42,415 nt of DNA from JADHUC01 sp964617665 (GTDB lineage: Bacteria > Planctomycetota > Planctomycetia > Pirellulales > Pirellulaceae). Of the stretch, positions 8,477 through 16,824 are shown in pieces. The notes under the pieces were generated by a model. It did no database searches, was not told the origin of the DNA, and saw nothing but the letters and a program-made list of their open reading frames with translations. The stretch spans positions 1 through 42,415 of the forward strand of contig CAZUAH010000057.1 in assembly GCA_964617665.1 (NCBI GenBank), in the 5' to 3' direction. Each line of letters opens with the position of its first letter. The first letter of the stretch is position 1. A program made the translations under genes and the position numbers.

Positions 8477-9865
8477 ATGCGCGCATATCACTATCTCCCG
8501 TTTGCCGCCCTTCTATCGATGATGCTAGTAGCGTCGGCGTTCGCCCAGTCGGGCATTCGCTGGACGAATAACCTGCAAGAGGCCCAGCAGATCGCCCAAC
8601 GAGACGGACGGCTGGTCCTCATGCACTTCTATGCCGATTGGTGTGGTCCATGTCGCAAGCTGGAGCACGATGTCTTCCCGCGCACAGACGTGGCCGCCTC
8701 GATGATGAAGAACTACGTGCCCGTTCTGATCGACAAAGACCGATTCGGGGAGATTGCGGCACACTACAAAGTTGATCGCATTCCGATGGATGTCATCACG
8801 GATGCCAGCGGACGAGTCGTGTACGGGTTCTCGACGCCGCAGGATCCGACACGTTATATTCAAATGCTGAACGGCATCGCAAGTGATCACCGCTTCGCCA
8901 CTCCAGGCTATGCCGTTGCATCACGCGAGACCGGCCAGAACCCTGGCCGCACCACGGGCGACACGTACCAGACTGCGCGGCCGCAGAATCAAACCCAGCA
9001 GCGCCAATTCGCTCAATCCGCTCCTCCTGCCAATCAGCATTCGTATGGGCAAGGCTATGGCGGTTCCATGCCATCCAATTCTGCCTCGTTCGGCGCAGGA
9101 CGTGGACATGAGTATGGGGGCGTGCCAAACCAGCCCGCTCGCGAGTCCGAATATGGTCCGCGTTATGCTGGCCCATCGCCCAACGTTACGCAGACGCCGC
9201 GCGAAACCTACAACCCTCACGTCGCACCGCCGAACGGTGGGATACCAGGCGACACGAGGGCCCGTACGTCGCTACATCAAGGGCCATGCAATACCCCAAA
9301 CCCGAACGATTACGGCGGGAACTATCAGCCACCGGCACCAAGTCGAACAAGTGGATGGCAAACGGGGCCTTCCCAGTATGCAGAACGAGGAATGCAACCG
9401 AATAACTCAAACACGACGGTTCAGCCCGCGAATCCTGGCCGATCAATGCCGGAGGGCCACCAGCCGCCACGATTCACGAGTACTCCGGTAACGTCGCGAC
9501 CGCAAGAGTCGACTCTGGCATTAGACGGGTTCTGTCCCGTTACGCTTGCAGCAAATGAGAAGTGGCAGCAGGGGGATCCACAATGGGGAGCCATCCATCG
9601 TGGTCGCACATATCTCTTCACCAGCCAGAGGTCTCAGAAGATGTTCCTGGCGGATCCGGATCGCTACAGTCCGATGCTATCCGGCTACGATCCCGTGCGC
9701 TACATCGAACGCGGTGAAAAGGTTCCTGGCCTACGCAAGCATGGCATGTGGTTCAACGGCAAGATGTACCTTTTCGCGGACGAGCTGTCGTTGGATCGAT
9801 TTTGGGGGTCTCCCGAGTATTTCTCTCAGAAATCGCACGAAAGCATGATGAGTGCCGGCCGCTAG
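8477..9865 (+). CDS. Secreted thioredoxin-fold protein with C-terminal YHS-like repeats
   Basis: The 462-residue protein has a signal peptide with likely cleavage after AFA (residue 23). A thioredoxin domain of the DUF255/thioredoxin_7 kind follows, with active site YADWCGPCRKLE (Cys56, Cys59) and the cis-proline region VDRIPMDVITD. Residues about 150-345 are a Gln/Pro/Gly/Asn/Tyr-rich disordered linker. The C-terminus (about 348-455) contains two similar units: GFCPVTLAA...RGRTYLFTSQRSQKMFLADP...Y and GYDPVRYIE...NGKMYLFADELSLDRFWGSPEY. Each resembles a YHS module. It is probably a periplasmic disulfide or metal-handling protein, which is an inference. GGATGGA precedes the ATG. Its stop codon (9863-9865) overlaps the glgB stop codon on the other strand. 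Confidence 0.88.
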   Translation: MRAYHYLPFAALLSMMLVASAFAQSGIRWTNNLQEAQQIAQRDGRLVLMHFYADWCGPCRKLEHDVFPRTDVAASMMKNYVPVLIDKDRFGEIAAHYKVDRIPMDVITDASGRVVYGFSTPQDPTRYIQMLNGIASDHRFATPGYAVASRETGQNPGRTTGDTYQTARPQNQTQQRQFAQSAPPANQHSYGQGYGGSMPSNSASFGAGRGHEYGGVPNQPARESEYGPRYAGPSPNVTQTPRETYNPHVAPPNGGIPGDTRARTSLHQGPCNTPNPNDYGGNYQPPAPSRTSGWQTGPSQYAERGMQPNNSNTTVQPANPGRSMPEGHQPPRFTSTPVTSRPQESTLALDGFCPVTLAANEKWQQGDPQWGAIHRGRTYLFTSQRSQKMFLADPDRYSPMLSGYDPVRYIERGEKVPGLRKHGMWFNGKMYLFADELSLDRFWGSPEYFSQKSHESMMSAGR

Positions 9866-11967
9866 GAAGGACGCTGCGGCTTGAAGAGTACAGCGGACAA
9901 CGGCGGCAAAGTGATTTCTAACGAATAGGGTCGACCGTCGCAGCCGGGCTGCTGCGCCATGACACCCGGATGATTTCCCACGTTGCCGCCCCCGTAGTGT
10001 TGCGAGTCGCTGTTGAAGATCTCCTGATACCAGCCGTCGGACGGAACTCCCACCGGGTAGTCCTCACGCACCACAGGCGTGAAGTTCAGGCAAGCGACCA
10101 AGAAGTCGTCCGCCTGTTTGGCACGACGCAGATAGCTGATCGCGCTTTCATCGTGGTTATCGCAGTCGATCCATTCGAATCCCGGTTCGGCGAAATCAAT
10201 TTCGTGCAATGCAGGCTCGCTACGGTAGACGTTGTTGAGGTCGCTCAGTAGTTTCCTTAGCCCCTCGTGCGAGGGCCACTCGAGCAGTTCCCATTGTAAT
10301 TGCCCGTCGTGGTTCCATTCGTTCCACTGCCCGAATTCGCCGCCCATGAACAACAGTTTCTTGCCCGGGTGCGTCCACATGTAGGAGTACAGTAGTCGAA
10401 GGTTGGCAAACTTCTGCCACAGGTCGCCGGGCATCTGGCCGATCAGAGAGCCCTTTTCGTGGACAACCTCATCGTGCGACAGCGCCAGCACGAAGTTCTC
10501 GCTGAATGCGTAAACGATGCTGAAGGTCAGCTCGTTCTGATGGAACTTGCGATGAACGGGTTCGTTGCGCATGTAGCCGAGTGTGTCGTTCATCCAGCCC
10601 ATGTTCCACTTCATGCTGAAGCCGAGGCCACCGTTGTCCGTCGGCTGTGAAACGCCAGCCCACGCGGTCGATTCCTCTGCGAACGTCAAAACGCCGGGGA
10701 ACTGCAAGTGCGCGACGCGGTTGAACTCCTGCAGCATACTCACAGCTTCCAGGTTCTCACGTCCGCCGAATTCGTTGGGAACCCATTCGCCTTCCTTGCG
10801 GCTGTAATCCCAATACAACATCGAGGCCACGGCATCGACACGCAAACCGTCGATGTGGTATTTGTCCAGCCAGAAGAGCGCGTTTGCGATCAAGTAGTTT
10901 CGAACCTCGTTCCGCCCGTAGTTGAAAACCATCGTTCCCCAATCCGGGTGTTCGCCTCGGCGGGGATCTTCATGCTCGTAGAGTGCCGTGCCGTCAAACA
11001 GGCGGAGGCCATGACCATCGCGAGGGAAATGTGCGGGAACCCAATCGAGAATGACGCCGATGCCGTTCTGGTGACAGTGGTCCACGAAGTACATGAAGTC
11101 CTCGACAGGACCGTAACGGCCCGTCACGGAAAAGTGGCCTACCGGTTGATAGCCCCAGCTGCCGTAGAAGGGATGCTCGGACACCGGGAGCAGTTCCAGA
11201 TGGGTAAACCCCATCTCGCGGCAGTAATCGACCAAGCGGTGCGCAAGCTCGCGGTATCCGATCCATTCGCCGTCGTTCCTCTGCCAGCTTCCCAAATGAA
11301 CTTCATAGACGGAAATGGGCTCTTCCAGAAAGTTGCCTCTGCGGCGTCTCTTTATCCACTCCTCGTCGCGCCATTCGTACCGCTGAAGATTGGCAACGAT
11401 CGAAGCTGTGTTGGGCGGGACCTCTGTTGCAGCAGCGTAGGGATCGGCCTTTTCCAGTGTCTCGCCGTCGTCTGTCTTGATGTGGTACTTATACAGCTCG
11501 CCCTCGCCTATGCCCGGGATGAATAACTCCCAAACGCCGTTGGCGTAGTGCTTCCGCATAGGGTGCCGTCGATCATCCCAGCCGTTGAAGTTTCCCACGA
11601 CGCTGACAGTGTTCGCGTTTGGCGACCAGACCCCGAAGTTCACCCCTGAGACGTCGTCGATTGTCCTGGCGTGGGCGCCCAGCTTGTCATAGATGCGATA
11701 GTGCGTCCCCTCGCCGATCAGATAGAGATCGAACTCGGACAGAAGCGACGGAAATGCATAGGGGTCTTCGATCGTTTTCATATCGCCCTTCTTATCCGCC
11801 ACACGTAGCTGGCACCGCTGCTGTCCATCGCTGACGCCCATGTGCGGCGTCGGCACTCCTGATGGACTTGAGTGAGTTGCGTTGACGATCGCTCCTGCTT
11901 TTGAGGATGACAAACTGGTTCGCACCGCGACAATTCCTACTAAATCATAATGGTTTTCCGAAATCAA
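9862..11967 (-). CDS. glgB: 1,4-alpha-glucan (glycogen) branching enzyme
   Basis: This GH13 enzyme transfers alpha-1,4 chains to form alpha-1,6 branches in glycogen. A CBM48 domain (VNFGVWSPNANTVSVVGNFN) is followed by the GH13 barrel: YEVHLGSWQR, VILDWVPAHFP, GLRVDAVASMLYWDY (nucleophile Asp), TFAEESTAWAGVS (acid/base Glu) and LALSHDEVVHEKGSL. The full frame begins at a TTG (701 residues). A better Shine-Dalgarno (AAGAAGGGCGAT) precedes ATG at 11781, which would give 639 residues. However, QLRVADKKGDMKTIEDPYAF before that ATG resembles the end of the extra N1 domain, so translation may begin upstream and N1 appears truncated. No other glg gene is adjacent. Confidence 0.93.
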   Translation of the reverse strand: MISENHYDLVGIVAVRTSLSSSKAGAIVNATHSSPSGVPTPHMGVSDGQQRCQLRVADKKGDMKTIEDPYAFPSLLSEFDLYLIGEGTHYRIYDKLGAHARTIDDVSGVNFGVWSPNANTVSVVGNFNGWDDRRHPMRKHYANGVWELFIPGIGEGELYKYHIKTDDGETLEKADPYAAATEVPPNTASIVANLQRYEWRDEEWIKRRRRGNFLEEPISVYEVHLGSWQRNDGEWIGYRELAHRLVDYCREMGFTHLELLPVSEHPFYGSWGYQPVGHFSVTGRYGPVEDFMYFVDHCHQNGIGVILDWVPAHFPRDGHGLRLFDGTALYEHEDPRRGEHPDWGTMVFNYGRNEVRNYLIANALFWLDKYHIDGLRVDAVASMLYWDYSRKEGEWVPNEFGGRENLEAVSMLQEFNRVAHLQFPGVLTFAEESTAWAGVSQPTDNGGLGFSMKWNMGWMNDTLGYMRNEPVHRKFHQNELTFSIVYAFSENFVLALSHDEVVHEKGSLIGQMPGDLWQKFANLRLLYSYMWTHPGKKLLFMGGEFGQWNEWNHDGQLQWELLEWPSHEGLRKLLSDLNNVYRSEPALHEIDFAEPGFEWIDCDNHDESAISYLRRAKQADDFLVACLNFTPVVREDYPVGVPSDGWYQEIFNSDSQHYGGGNVGNHPGVMAQQPGCDGRPYSLEITLPPLSAVLFKPQRPS

Positions 11968-12073
11968 CCAAAGCCGCGAGGCTCGCTAGATTGGAGTGCG
12001 GTGCATGGTGTCCGATTTCCGCTCGCTTCGCGGAATCCTAGGAAAACCGACCGCCATTTGGCCTCGATCGACC

Positions 12074-12703
12074 TCATGCCGTCTGCGCATCCAAGGCGGT
12101 TTTGGCGTTTGGACGCAGGCGTTGAAGTACGTCACGACAGAGGTCGGCGCAGGAGTCTGCGAGCCCCGACCGACGAGGCGTTGTTCGGACCCGCCTGCTT
12201 CGTGCCGTTTCACGCCGCCCTCGGGCTGACGACGCTCTCTTCATGGCTGGACGTCGAACGTGCGGATGTGTGTTGGGCGAATCGAATCGCCAAGTGCGAC
12301 AATCGATCTTATGGTACCTCATCGCCCGATCGACACGTCGCCACAAGTCTGCGTTCTTGACGGGAGCCATCTCGCCGAAACGCTCCCATTGCCAATCGTT
12401 GTCACGCCATTCGTTCAGGCCAAAACGGAAGCCTCGACTGACGTATCGGCTTGGTGTGACAAGCGTTACACGAGACGGCTGGTTCAATGCTTCCAGTCCT
12501 CGTACTACGGCCAACAACTCGAGCCGATCCGTCTCCACTTCGATCTCTTCGTCTGTGGCCTCGAACTGAACCGTACCGTCAAGGGCCTCCAACACAAATC
12601 GCCACTCGGTAACGTGGGGGCTTTCCGCGCTATGATCGTCAGGTCGTGCGCGTCTCGTACGCGCCTCCGAAAACAGTAGGTAGTGAGGGGCGGACGCTTT
12701 CAT
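12074..12703 (-). CDS. RNase HI-fold protein lacking catalytic residues
   Basis: The 209-residue protein aligns by eye to RNase HI over residues 58-125. DRLELLAVVRGLEAL matches the helix with catalytic Glu48. VTLVTPSRYVSRG matches the STDSQYV strand. NEWRDNDWQWER, then PVKNADLWRRVDRAM, match the basic loop and following helix. Of the DEDD set of E. coli RNase HI, only the Glu is kept (Glu62). Asp70 is replaced by Pro84, Asp10 appears as Glu13, and the Asp134 region is absent. After residue 140 the protein becomes Arg-rich and unrecognisable. It probably does not cleave RNA:DNA hybrids but may still bind nucleic acid. GGAG lies only 3 nt before the ATG, which is tight. Confidence 0.7.
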   Translation of the reverse strand: MKASAPHYLLFSEARTRRARPDDHSAESPHVTEWRFVLEALDGTVQFEATDEEIEVETDRLELLAVVRGLEALNQPSRVTLVTPSRYVSRGFRFGLNEWRDNDWQWERFGEMAPVKNADLWRRVDRAMRYHKIDCRTWRFDSPNTHPHVRRPAMKRASSARGRRETARSRRVRTTPRRSGLADSCADLCRDVLQRLRPNAKTALDAQTA

Positions 12704-13136
12704 TGCTCCGTACTCGCTTTGGAACTGTTTGTGTATGCTCGACAGATCCCCTCCTTGCCGCAGTACGCTCCGTATCCGTACGATCGATCCAACCCGCAGG
12801 TGGGTACCCGCCGGGTATAGAGATTAGCGTGCCTTGTGATTCACTTATCGGCAAACGTGACCTATATTCGCCAATTCGTGCCTCTTAACTCTTGCCGGTT
12901 TTCCACGGAAATCAAATCCGAACGGAGTCGTAAGCTTCGGTACGTTCAAGAGACAAGAGACGGATGATACGAATAGTCCGGTCCTACCAATTAGTAGAGT
13001 GTTGTACCGGTCTTTGAAATCTCTCTGTGCGGCTTGGTTGCGCTTCCAAACCAACCAAGCCGTCTGCCCGCCAGCGGGGTCAAGGGCGGGTACTTAGCCT
13101 TCACCAGTTCAGATGCTATGCCAGTTGTGCCCTGGC
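12704..13136. other. Intergenic region with no gene seen
   Basis: These 433 bp lie between the RNase HI-like gene and the C26 amidotransferase gene, both on the minus strand. Apart from the hairpin at 13030-13062 and short GC-rich repeats around 12790-12817 (ACCCGC / GCGGGT-like), no gene or RNA is recognisable. Confidence 0.5.
13030..13062 (-). terminator. Strong hairpin downstream of the C26 amidotransferase gene
   Basis: CGGCTTGGTTG (13030-13040) and CAACCAAGCCG (13052-13062) form a perfect 11-bp stem with an 11-nt loop, 75 bp after the stop codon. No U-run follows on either strand, so it may be a processing or Rho-linked end rather than a classical intrinsic terminator. Confidence 0.4.
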
Positions 13137-13895
13137 CTACGCGACCATGACACGCATCTCGCCGTAGACCGGGCGATGGGCCAACACCCCAGCGACGAAC
13201 TCCTCAAAGATGCGTATGTCCAACGCGGATGCCGAATCAGCTTCTGGATGGAACTGGGTGCCGAACGCAAACCAATCTGGAATCTCGCTTTCGATCGCTT
13301 CCACCACGTTGTCCGGGCAGCGAGCCGTCGCCGCAAACCCTGGCGCGACCTCGTCGACGGCCATGTGATGCAGGCTGTTAACGCGAATTTCGCCGTCGCC
13401 GTACACTCGCTCAAGTAACGATCCCGGCGCGACTTCGAGGCTGTGCCGATGGCCACGGTCTTGAAGGTCCTTGTGGGGAATGGCCTCCGGCACGTCCTCG
13501 GGAACGTGCAGAAACAGGTTGCCGCCCTGTGCGACATTCAGCAACTGCATACCTACGCCGATGCCAAAGAAAGGCATCCGCCGCTCCGCAATCAAGCCTA
13601 TTAGCATTCGGTCGAACACTTCACGGCGTCGGTCAAGCGTGCGAACGGAAGGATGAAGCATGAAACCATCTAGTCGCGGGTCCAAATCCTGGCCACCGAT
13701 CATGATGAATCCGTCCAGCGTGTCGAGTACGCTGTTCACATCGCCCTTTGTCTCCATGGGAGGCACGATGATGGGAATTCCGCCAGCGGCAATGATTCGG
13801 TTGTAATAGCCGGCGGCTAGGAAAGAATAGGCAGGCGAGTCTTGCTTGGCGGAACGAAAGTCCGCATTCAAGCCAATGTGAGGTCTGGCGCGCAT
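13137..13895 (-). CDS. Class I glutamine amidotransferase-like protein (peptidase C26) without catalytic cysteine
   Basis: The start at 13895 (MRARPHIGLNADF, 252 residues) has AAGGGA seven bases upstream and fits the family; the longer frame from 13934 does not. The fold is that of gamma-glutamyl-gamma-aminobutyrate hydrolase (PuuD) and relatives: AGYYNRIIAAGGIPIIVPP, DGFIMIGGQDLDP, FFGIGVGMQLLNVAQGG and FGTQFHPEAD. The nucleophile elbow, normally GICRG, reads GIGVG, so the cysteine is replaced by Gly113. His216 and Glu218 of the triad remain. Ordinary glutaminase or hydrolase chemistry is therefore not expected. It may be a binding protein or a divergent subfamily, and the substrate is unknown. 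Confidence 0.85.
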   Translation of the reverse strand: MRARPHIGLNADFRSAKQDSPAYSFLAAGYYNRIIAAGGIPIIVPPMETKGDVNSVLDTLDGFIMIGGQDLDPRLDGFMLHPSVRTLDRRREVFDRMLIGLIAERRMPFFGIGVGMQLLNVAQGGNLFLHVPEDVPEAIPHKDLQDRGHRHSLEVAPGSLLERVYGDGEIRVNSLHHMAVDEVAPGFAATARCPDNVVEAIESEIPDWFAFGTQFHPEADSASALDIRIFEEFVAGVLAHRPVYGEMRVMVA

Positions 13896-14456
13896 AAGTA
13901 ATCCCTTCAGAATCCTAGAGTCTCGTAAATCCATGAGTCTCGGACCGACAGACGACGACCTGAGGCACGAGTGTCGTGGAAAGCCGCGGCAAGTGATACC
14001 AAAACGGCGGACAAGATCCCTCGTTCAGTCCGCTTCGCGCGGAAAACGAATCGCAGGCGACAGGTGGGCTAACGTCGATAGATGAAGGCCCTATCGGTCG
14101 TCCGTGACGATTGGGTGCTTGTGCGAGTTCTGCCCGCATCTGCGGTGTCAGGCCTCGACTTTCCCATCAAAAGGATATCCGTATCGACTCTCTCGAACCT
14201 CTCCTCTTTTCAGAGATGCCTGTGCCTGCTTGAAGGGATGCAGATTTGGATGTGAAGTTATCGTTTCGCGGTTGTTCTACAAACCCGGACCCATCATTTT
14301 GGATGTCCGGCTTGGTCGCCTACTATATACTGTATGCGGTCGCAAGTGATTGCGCCGCTGTTAGTTGCGACGTCGCCGTGTTTTGACCTTCTCCTCACAC
14401 GAGCGCTTTCACGTAGTGTACATTCTCGTTCAACCCAGCAAGAGGTGTGTTCGACC
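13896..14456. other. Intergenic region, no gene seen
   Basis: These 561 bp have no frame with a convincing ribosome-binding site and domain. An AT-rich TACTATATACT at 14321-14331 resembles a -10 box on the plus strand, but no suitably spaced -35 is visible. The region leads into the gene fragment at 14457. Confidence 0.4.
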
Positions 14457-14577
14457 ATGGAAGATTGGCCCGTTGGCGTCTTTACAGGCATCGATACGGG
14501 CTTCGGTGTGAATATGGGGGGGCACGACTTTGGAATCCCGACGATCCAATTCGAGATTGCCCAGAGCCCCGACGGTA
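14457..14577 (+). pseudogene. Fragment resembling the start of a sugar phosphate isomerase/epimerase
   Basis: AGAGGTG lies a suitable distance before the ATG at 14457. The first about 33 residues (MEDWPVGVFTGIDTGFGVNM, then HDFGIPTIQ) resemble the N-terminus of planctomycete xylose isomerase-like TIM-barrel proteins as I remember them. After this the frame loses similarity, turns Arg-rich, and soon runs into the 3' end of oleA on the opposite strand, so no full barrel is possible. It is read as a truncated or decayed copy. The similarity rests on a short stretch. Confidence 0.35.
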
Positions 14578-14667
14578 GAAGGCGGAAACGGGGAATGCCG
14601 CGCGGATGCGCAGCGAACTGCTGGATAAGCTGGTGTAGCGACCTGTTACGGCTCTCGATCAATCGGC

Positions 14668-15747
14668 TCACGAGTCTGTGGCGGATCCAGCCAACGTCTT
14701 CTGCCACTCGACGGCCATCATCAGGCAGTTGATGCCTGAGCCGATGCCCAGCAGGGCCACACGGTCGCCCGAGACCACGTGGCCCTTCTCCAAACCGATG
14801 GCCATGGTGATCGGCAATGCTACCGAACCCGTGTTGCCAAGCCACTGGAACGTGGTGTAATCGCCCTCGGCGGCAAGGCCCAGCGATTCGAGCATCAGCT
14901 TTCGATGGCCCGCGCCGACTTGGTGGCAAATGGTCTTGTCGATGTTGTCCACGGTCCAACCGCTGACCGCCAGAAACTGCTTGAAAGTATCAACGCCCGT
15001 GGCAATGCCTTCGTGCATCAGCGTCTCGGAATCGGTTTCCATCAACGGTTGCATCCCACCGGCCACTGCCTCGTCGCGTCCACTGTGGCAAAGGTGATGA
15101 TGATCCGTGTTGGCTCGAGCCGTTGCGGCTAATAGGCGATTACCCGTTTTGCTCAATTCGCCGTTAGCAAGCACCACGGCACAGCTTCCGGACCCGATGG
15201 TCAGCGACGCCACTGCGGACTTGATTTGGCTCCGCGTGAGCGACTCGTCACGGTTCAGCGTTTCGATTGTCGTCTCGACCAGTTGTCGACTACCTTCCGA
15301 GCCCAAAACTAATGCGGCGCGAATCTGGCCAAGTTCGATCATGTTCGCAGCCTGAAGGATTCCGTTCATCAAGCCGAGGCAGGCGTTGGAGACGTCGTAG
15401 ATCACGCAACTCCGCGGCAATTGCAGACCATGATGAACGCCACACGCCGTTGCCGGCTCTAGATAGTCACGGCACACCGACCCGTGAATCAGCGCTCCGA
15501 TATGTGAGCGATCAATCCCAGCGGCCTGAATCGCCTTCTCACCGCTCTGGACGCTTTTGGAACTGGGCAACACGCCCGGTTCCCAGAAACGGCGTTCCTG
15601 AATGCCCGTCATCAACTCAAGACGGCCCTCGGGCAATCGCAGCCGCTGATATAGCGGCTTGAGGCGACGCTCAATCTCATCGCTAGTGATAATCTCGTCG
15701 GGCAGCGTGTACCCGAAGGCCTCCCAGCATACGTTCTGATACTGCAT
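14668..15747 (-). CDS. oleA: OleA-type thiolase (olefin biosynthesis; KAS III-like)
   Basis: The 359-residue thiolase-fold protein is related to FabH but closer to OleA, which joins two fatty acyl-CoAs head to head into a beta-keto acid for long-chain olefin synthesis. Catalytic Cys123 lies in VSNACLGLMNG, His275 in CHQVGAGH and Asn305 in WLGNTGSVALP. SVCRDYLEPATA contains Glu97, which lines up with the glutamate (Glu117 in Xanthomonas OleA, from memory) that distinguishes OleA from FabH. KPLYQRLRLPEGRLELMTGI and ALLGIGSGINC also match OleA. No oleB, oleC or oleD is adjacent; the neighbours are CBS genes. The generic name 3-oxoacyl-ACP synthase III would be the cautious alternative. Confidence 0.85.
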   Translation of the reverse strand: MQYQNVCWEAFGYTLPDEIITSDEIERRLKPLYQRLRLPEGRLELMTGIQERRFWEPGVLPSSKSVQSGEKAIQAAGIDRSHIGALIHGSVCRDYLEPATACGVHHGLQLPRSCVIYDVSNACLGLMNGILQAANMIELGQIRAALVLGSEGSRQLVETTIETLNRDESLTRSQIKSAVASLTIGSGSCAVVLANGELSKTGNRLLAATARANTDHHHLCHSGRDEAVAGGMQPLMETDSETLMHEGIATGVDTFKQFLAVSGWTVDNIDKTICHQVGAGHRKLMLESLGLAAEGDYTTFQWLGNTGSVALPITMAIGLEKGHVVSGDRVALLGIGSGINCLMMAVEWQKTLAGSATDS

Positions 15748-15862
15748 CGTTCGCTCACTGTCGGCTCGCGACTAGAAGGGCTTGACCTCGCCGCACGAGC
15801 CAGTGCCACGAGCCGCTGTAGCCCTTCCACTTCTGGAAGCTTCTTGCCGATTCGGTGCCCCA

Positions 15863-16351
15863 TCATGCACAGCAGGAACGGTCGTTCAAGAAAGAAAGAA
15901 ACCTCCGCAAGCTGATTACCCCGACCACTTCTTCGTTGAGATTAAGAACTGGGACATGACGGTAGCCGGCCGTAGCGATGGCGCTCAGCGCCCTACAGGC
16001 TGGATCCGTATCGTATACGACAACAGGATCCTCCGTCATTACCAGCCGCACTGGCAAGTTTTGAATGTCTTCATAGTCGGTGGCCACTCGCTCCAGAACG
16101 TCACGCTCGGTAAAGACGCCCACTAGACGGCCCTTCTCGACCACCAGCAGACTCGCCACCTTTAGGCCCGACAGCGCCTTCAGGGCAGCGGATACGGTCT
16201 CTTCCGATGAGATCTCGGCGTACGGCGTCGCCTGTATTGCGGCAACCGTCTCCTCAGCAAGCGCCTCTTCCAACGGGCTCTCGTATTCGCGTGGTTCGTA
16301 ATCGTCCAGCGGATCTTGAAAATCGCCTGTGAAATGTTCTAGCTTGCTCAT
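15863..16351 (-). CDS. CBS-domain pair protein
   Basis: The 162-residue protein has an acidic N-terminal tail of about 40 residues followed by two CBS motifs. The first is ISSEETVSAALKALSGLKVA to LVGVFTERDVLERV; the second is MTEDPVVVYDTDPACRALSA to VVGVISLRRFLSFL. Such Bateman modules bind adenosine nucleotides or SAM and regulate partners. No effector domain is attached. Its ATG is 2 bp beyond the stop codon of the preceding CBS gene, and its Shine-Dalgarno (GAAGGGG) lies inside that gene's last codons, so translation is coupled. Confidence 0.88.
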   Translation of the reverse strand: MSKLEHFTGDFQDPLDDYEPREYESPLEEALAEETVAAIQATPYAEISSEETVSAALKALSGLKVASLLVVEKGRLVGVFTERDVLERVATDYEDIQNLPVRLVMTEDPVVVYDTDPACRALSAIATAGYRHVPVLNLNEEVVGVISLRRFLSFLNDRSCCA

Positions 16352-16353
16352 TG

Positions 16354-16824
16354 CTATGCCCCTTCGCGATCAAGTCCTGGTGTTCCGCCGACTTGCTCAA
16401 CTGTCACTAGGTTTGGAAAATGGTCGGCGACGTACTCGGCGAGCCCCTTCTGGCCCGTTAAAGCGACAACTCGACCGTCGTCGTCTGTCACGCAGAGGAA
16501 TCTGGCACCCCTTCGCTGAATCGCGTCAACGGCGTCGCTTAGCGGTGCGTCTTCGTGAATCGAAAACCACGTCTCGTCGAGGTGCTCGCTCAATGGTATG
16601 TCATCCAAGTTCGTATACCCTTGCGCAAGCAGTTCGATCACCTTCCGTTCAGTAAAAAAACCGAGCGGTCGGCCCTTGTCGTCGACGACGAAAGCGCAGC
16701 CGATCCGCTTGGCACGCATCACTTCGATCGCGGAGGCAATCGACGCGTCCTCGCCCAGCATCGCCGCGTTTCGGTACGGCAAGTCACGTACATGTTCTTT
16801 CTTTATGTTTTCTGAAAGTCCCAT
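16354..16824 (-). CDS. CBS-domain pair protein (partner of the following CBS gene)
   Basis: The start at 16824 (MGLSENIKKEH, 156 residues) has AAAGGA eight bases upstream; a longer frame from 16893 lacks this. It carries two CBS motifs: MLGEDASIASAIEVMRAKRI to RPLGFFTERKVIELLAQGY, and FSIHEDAPLSDAVDAIQRRG to RVVALTGQKGLAEYV. Both CBS proteins share the FTER[DK]V signature and similar length, so they probably arose by duplication and may form a heterodimeric Bateman module. The ligand is unknown; adenine nucleotides are usual for the family. Confidence 0.88.
   Translation of the reverse strand: MGLSENIKKEHVRDLPYRNAAMLGEDASIASAIEVMRAKRIGCAFVVDDKGRPLGFFTERKVIELLAQGYTNLDDIPLSEHLDETWFSIHEDAPLSDAVDAIQRRGARFLCVTDDDGRVVALTGQKGLAEYVADHFPNLVTVEQVGGTPGLDREGA

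Noticed and set aside
14294..14959. Long minus-strand frame overlapping the 3' end of oleA
   Set aside because: It is a shadow frame of oleA on the same strand, with His/Arg/Gly-rich composition and no ribosome-binding site.
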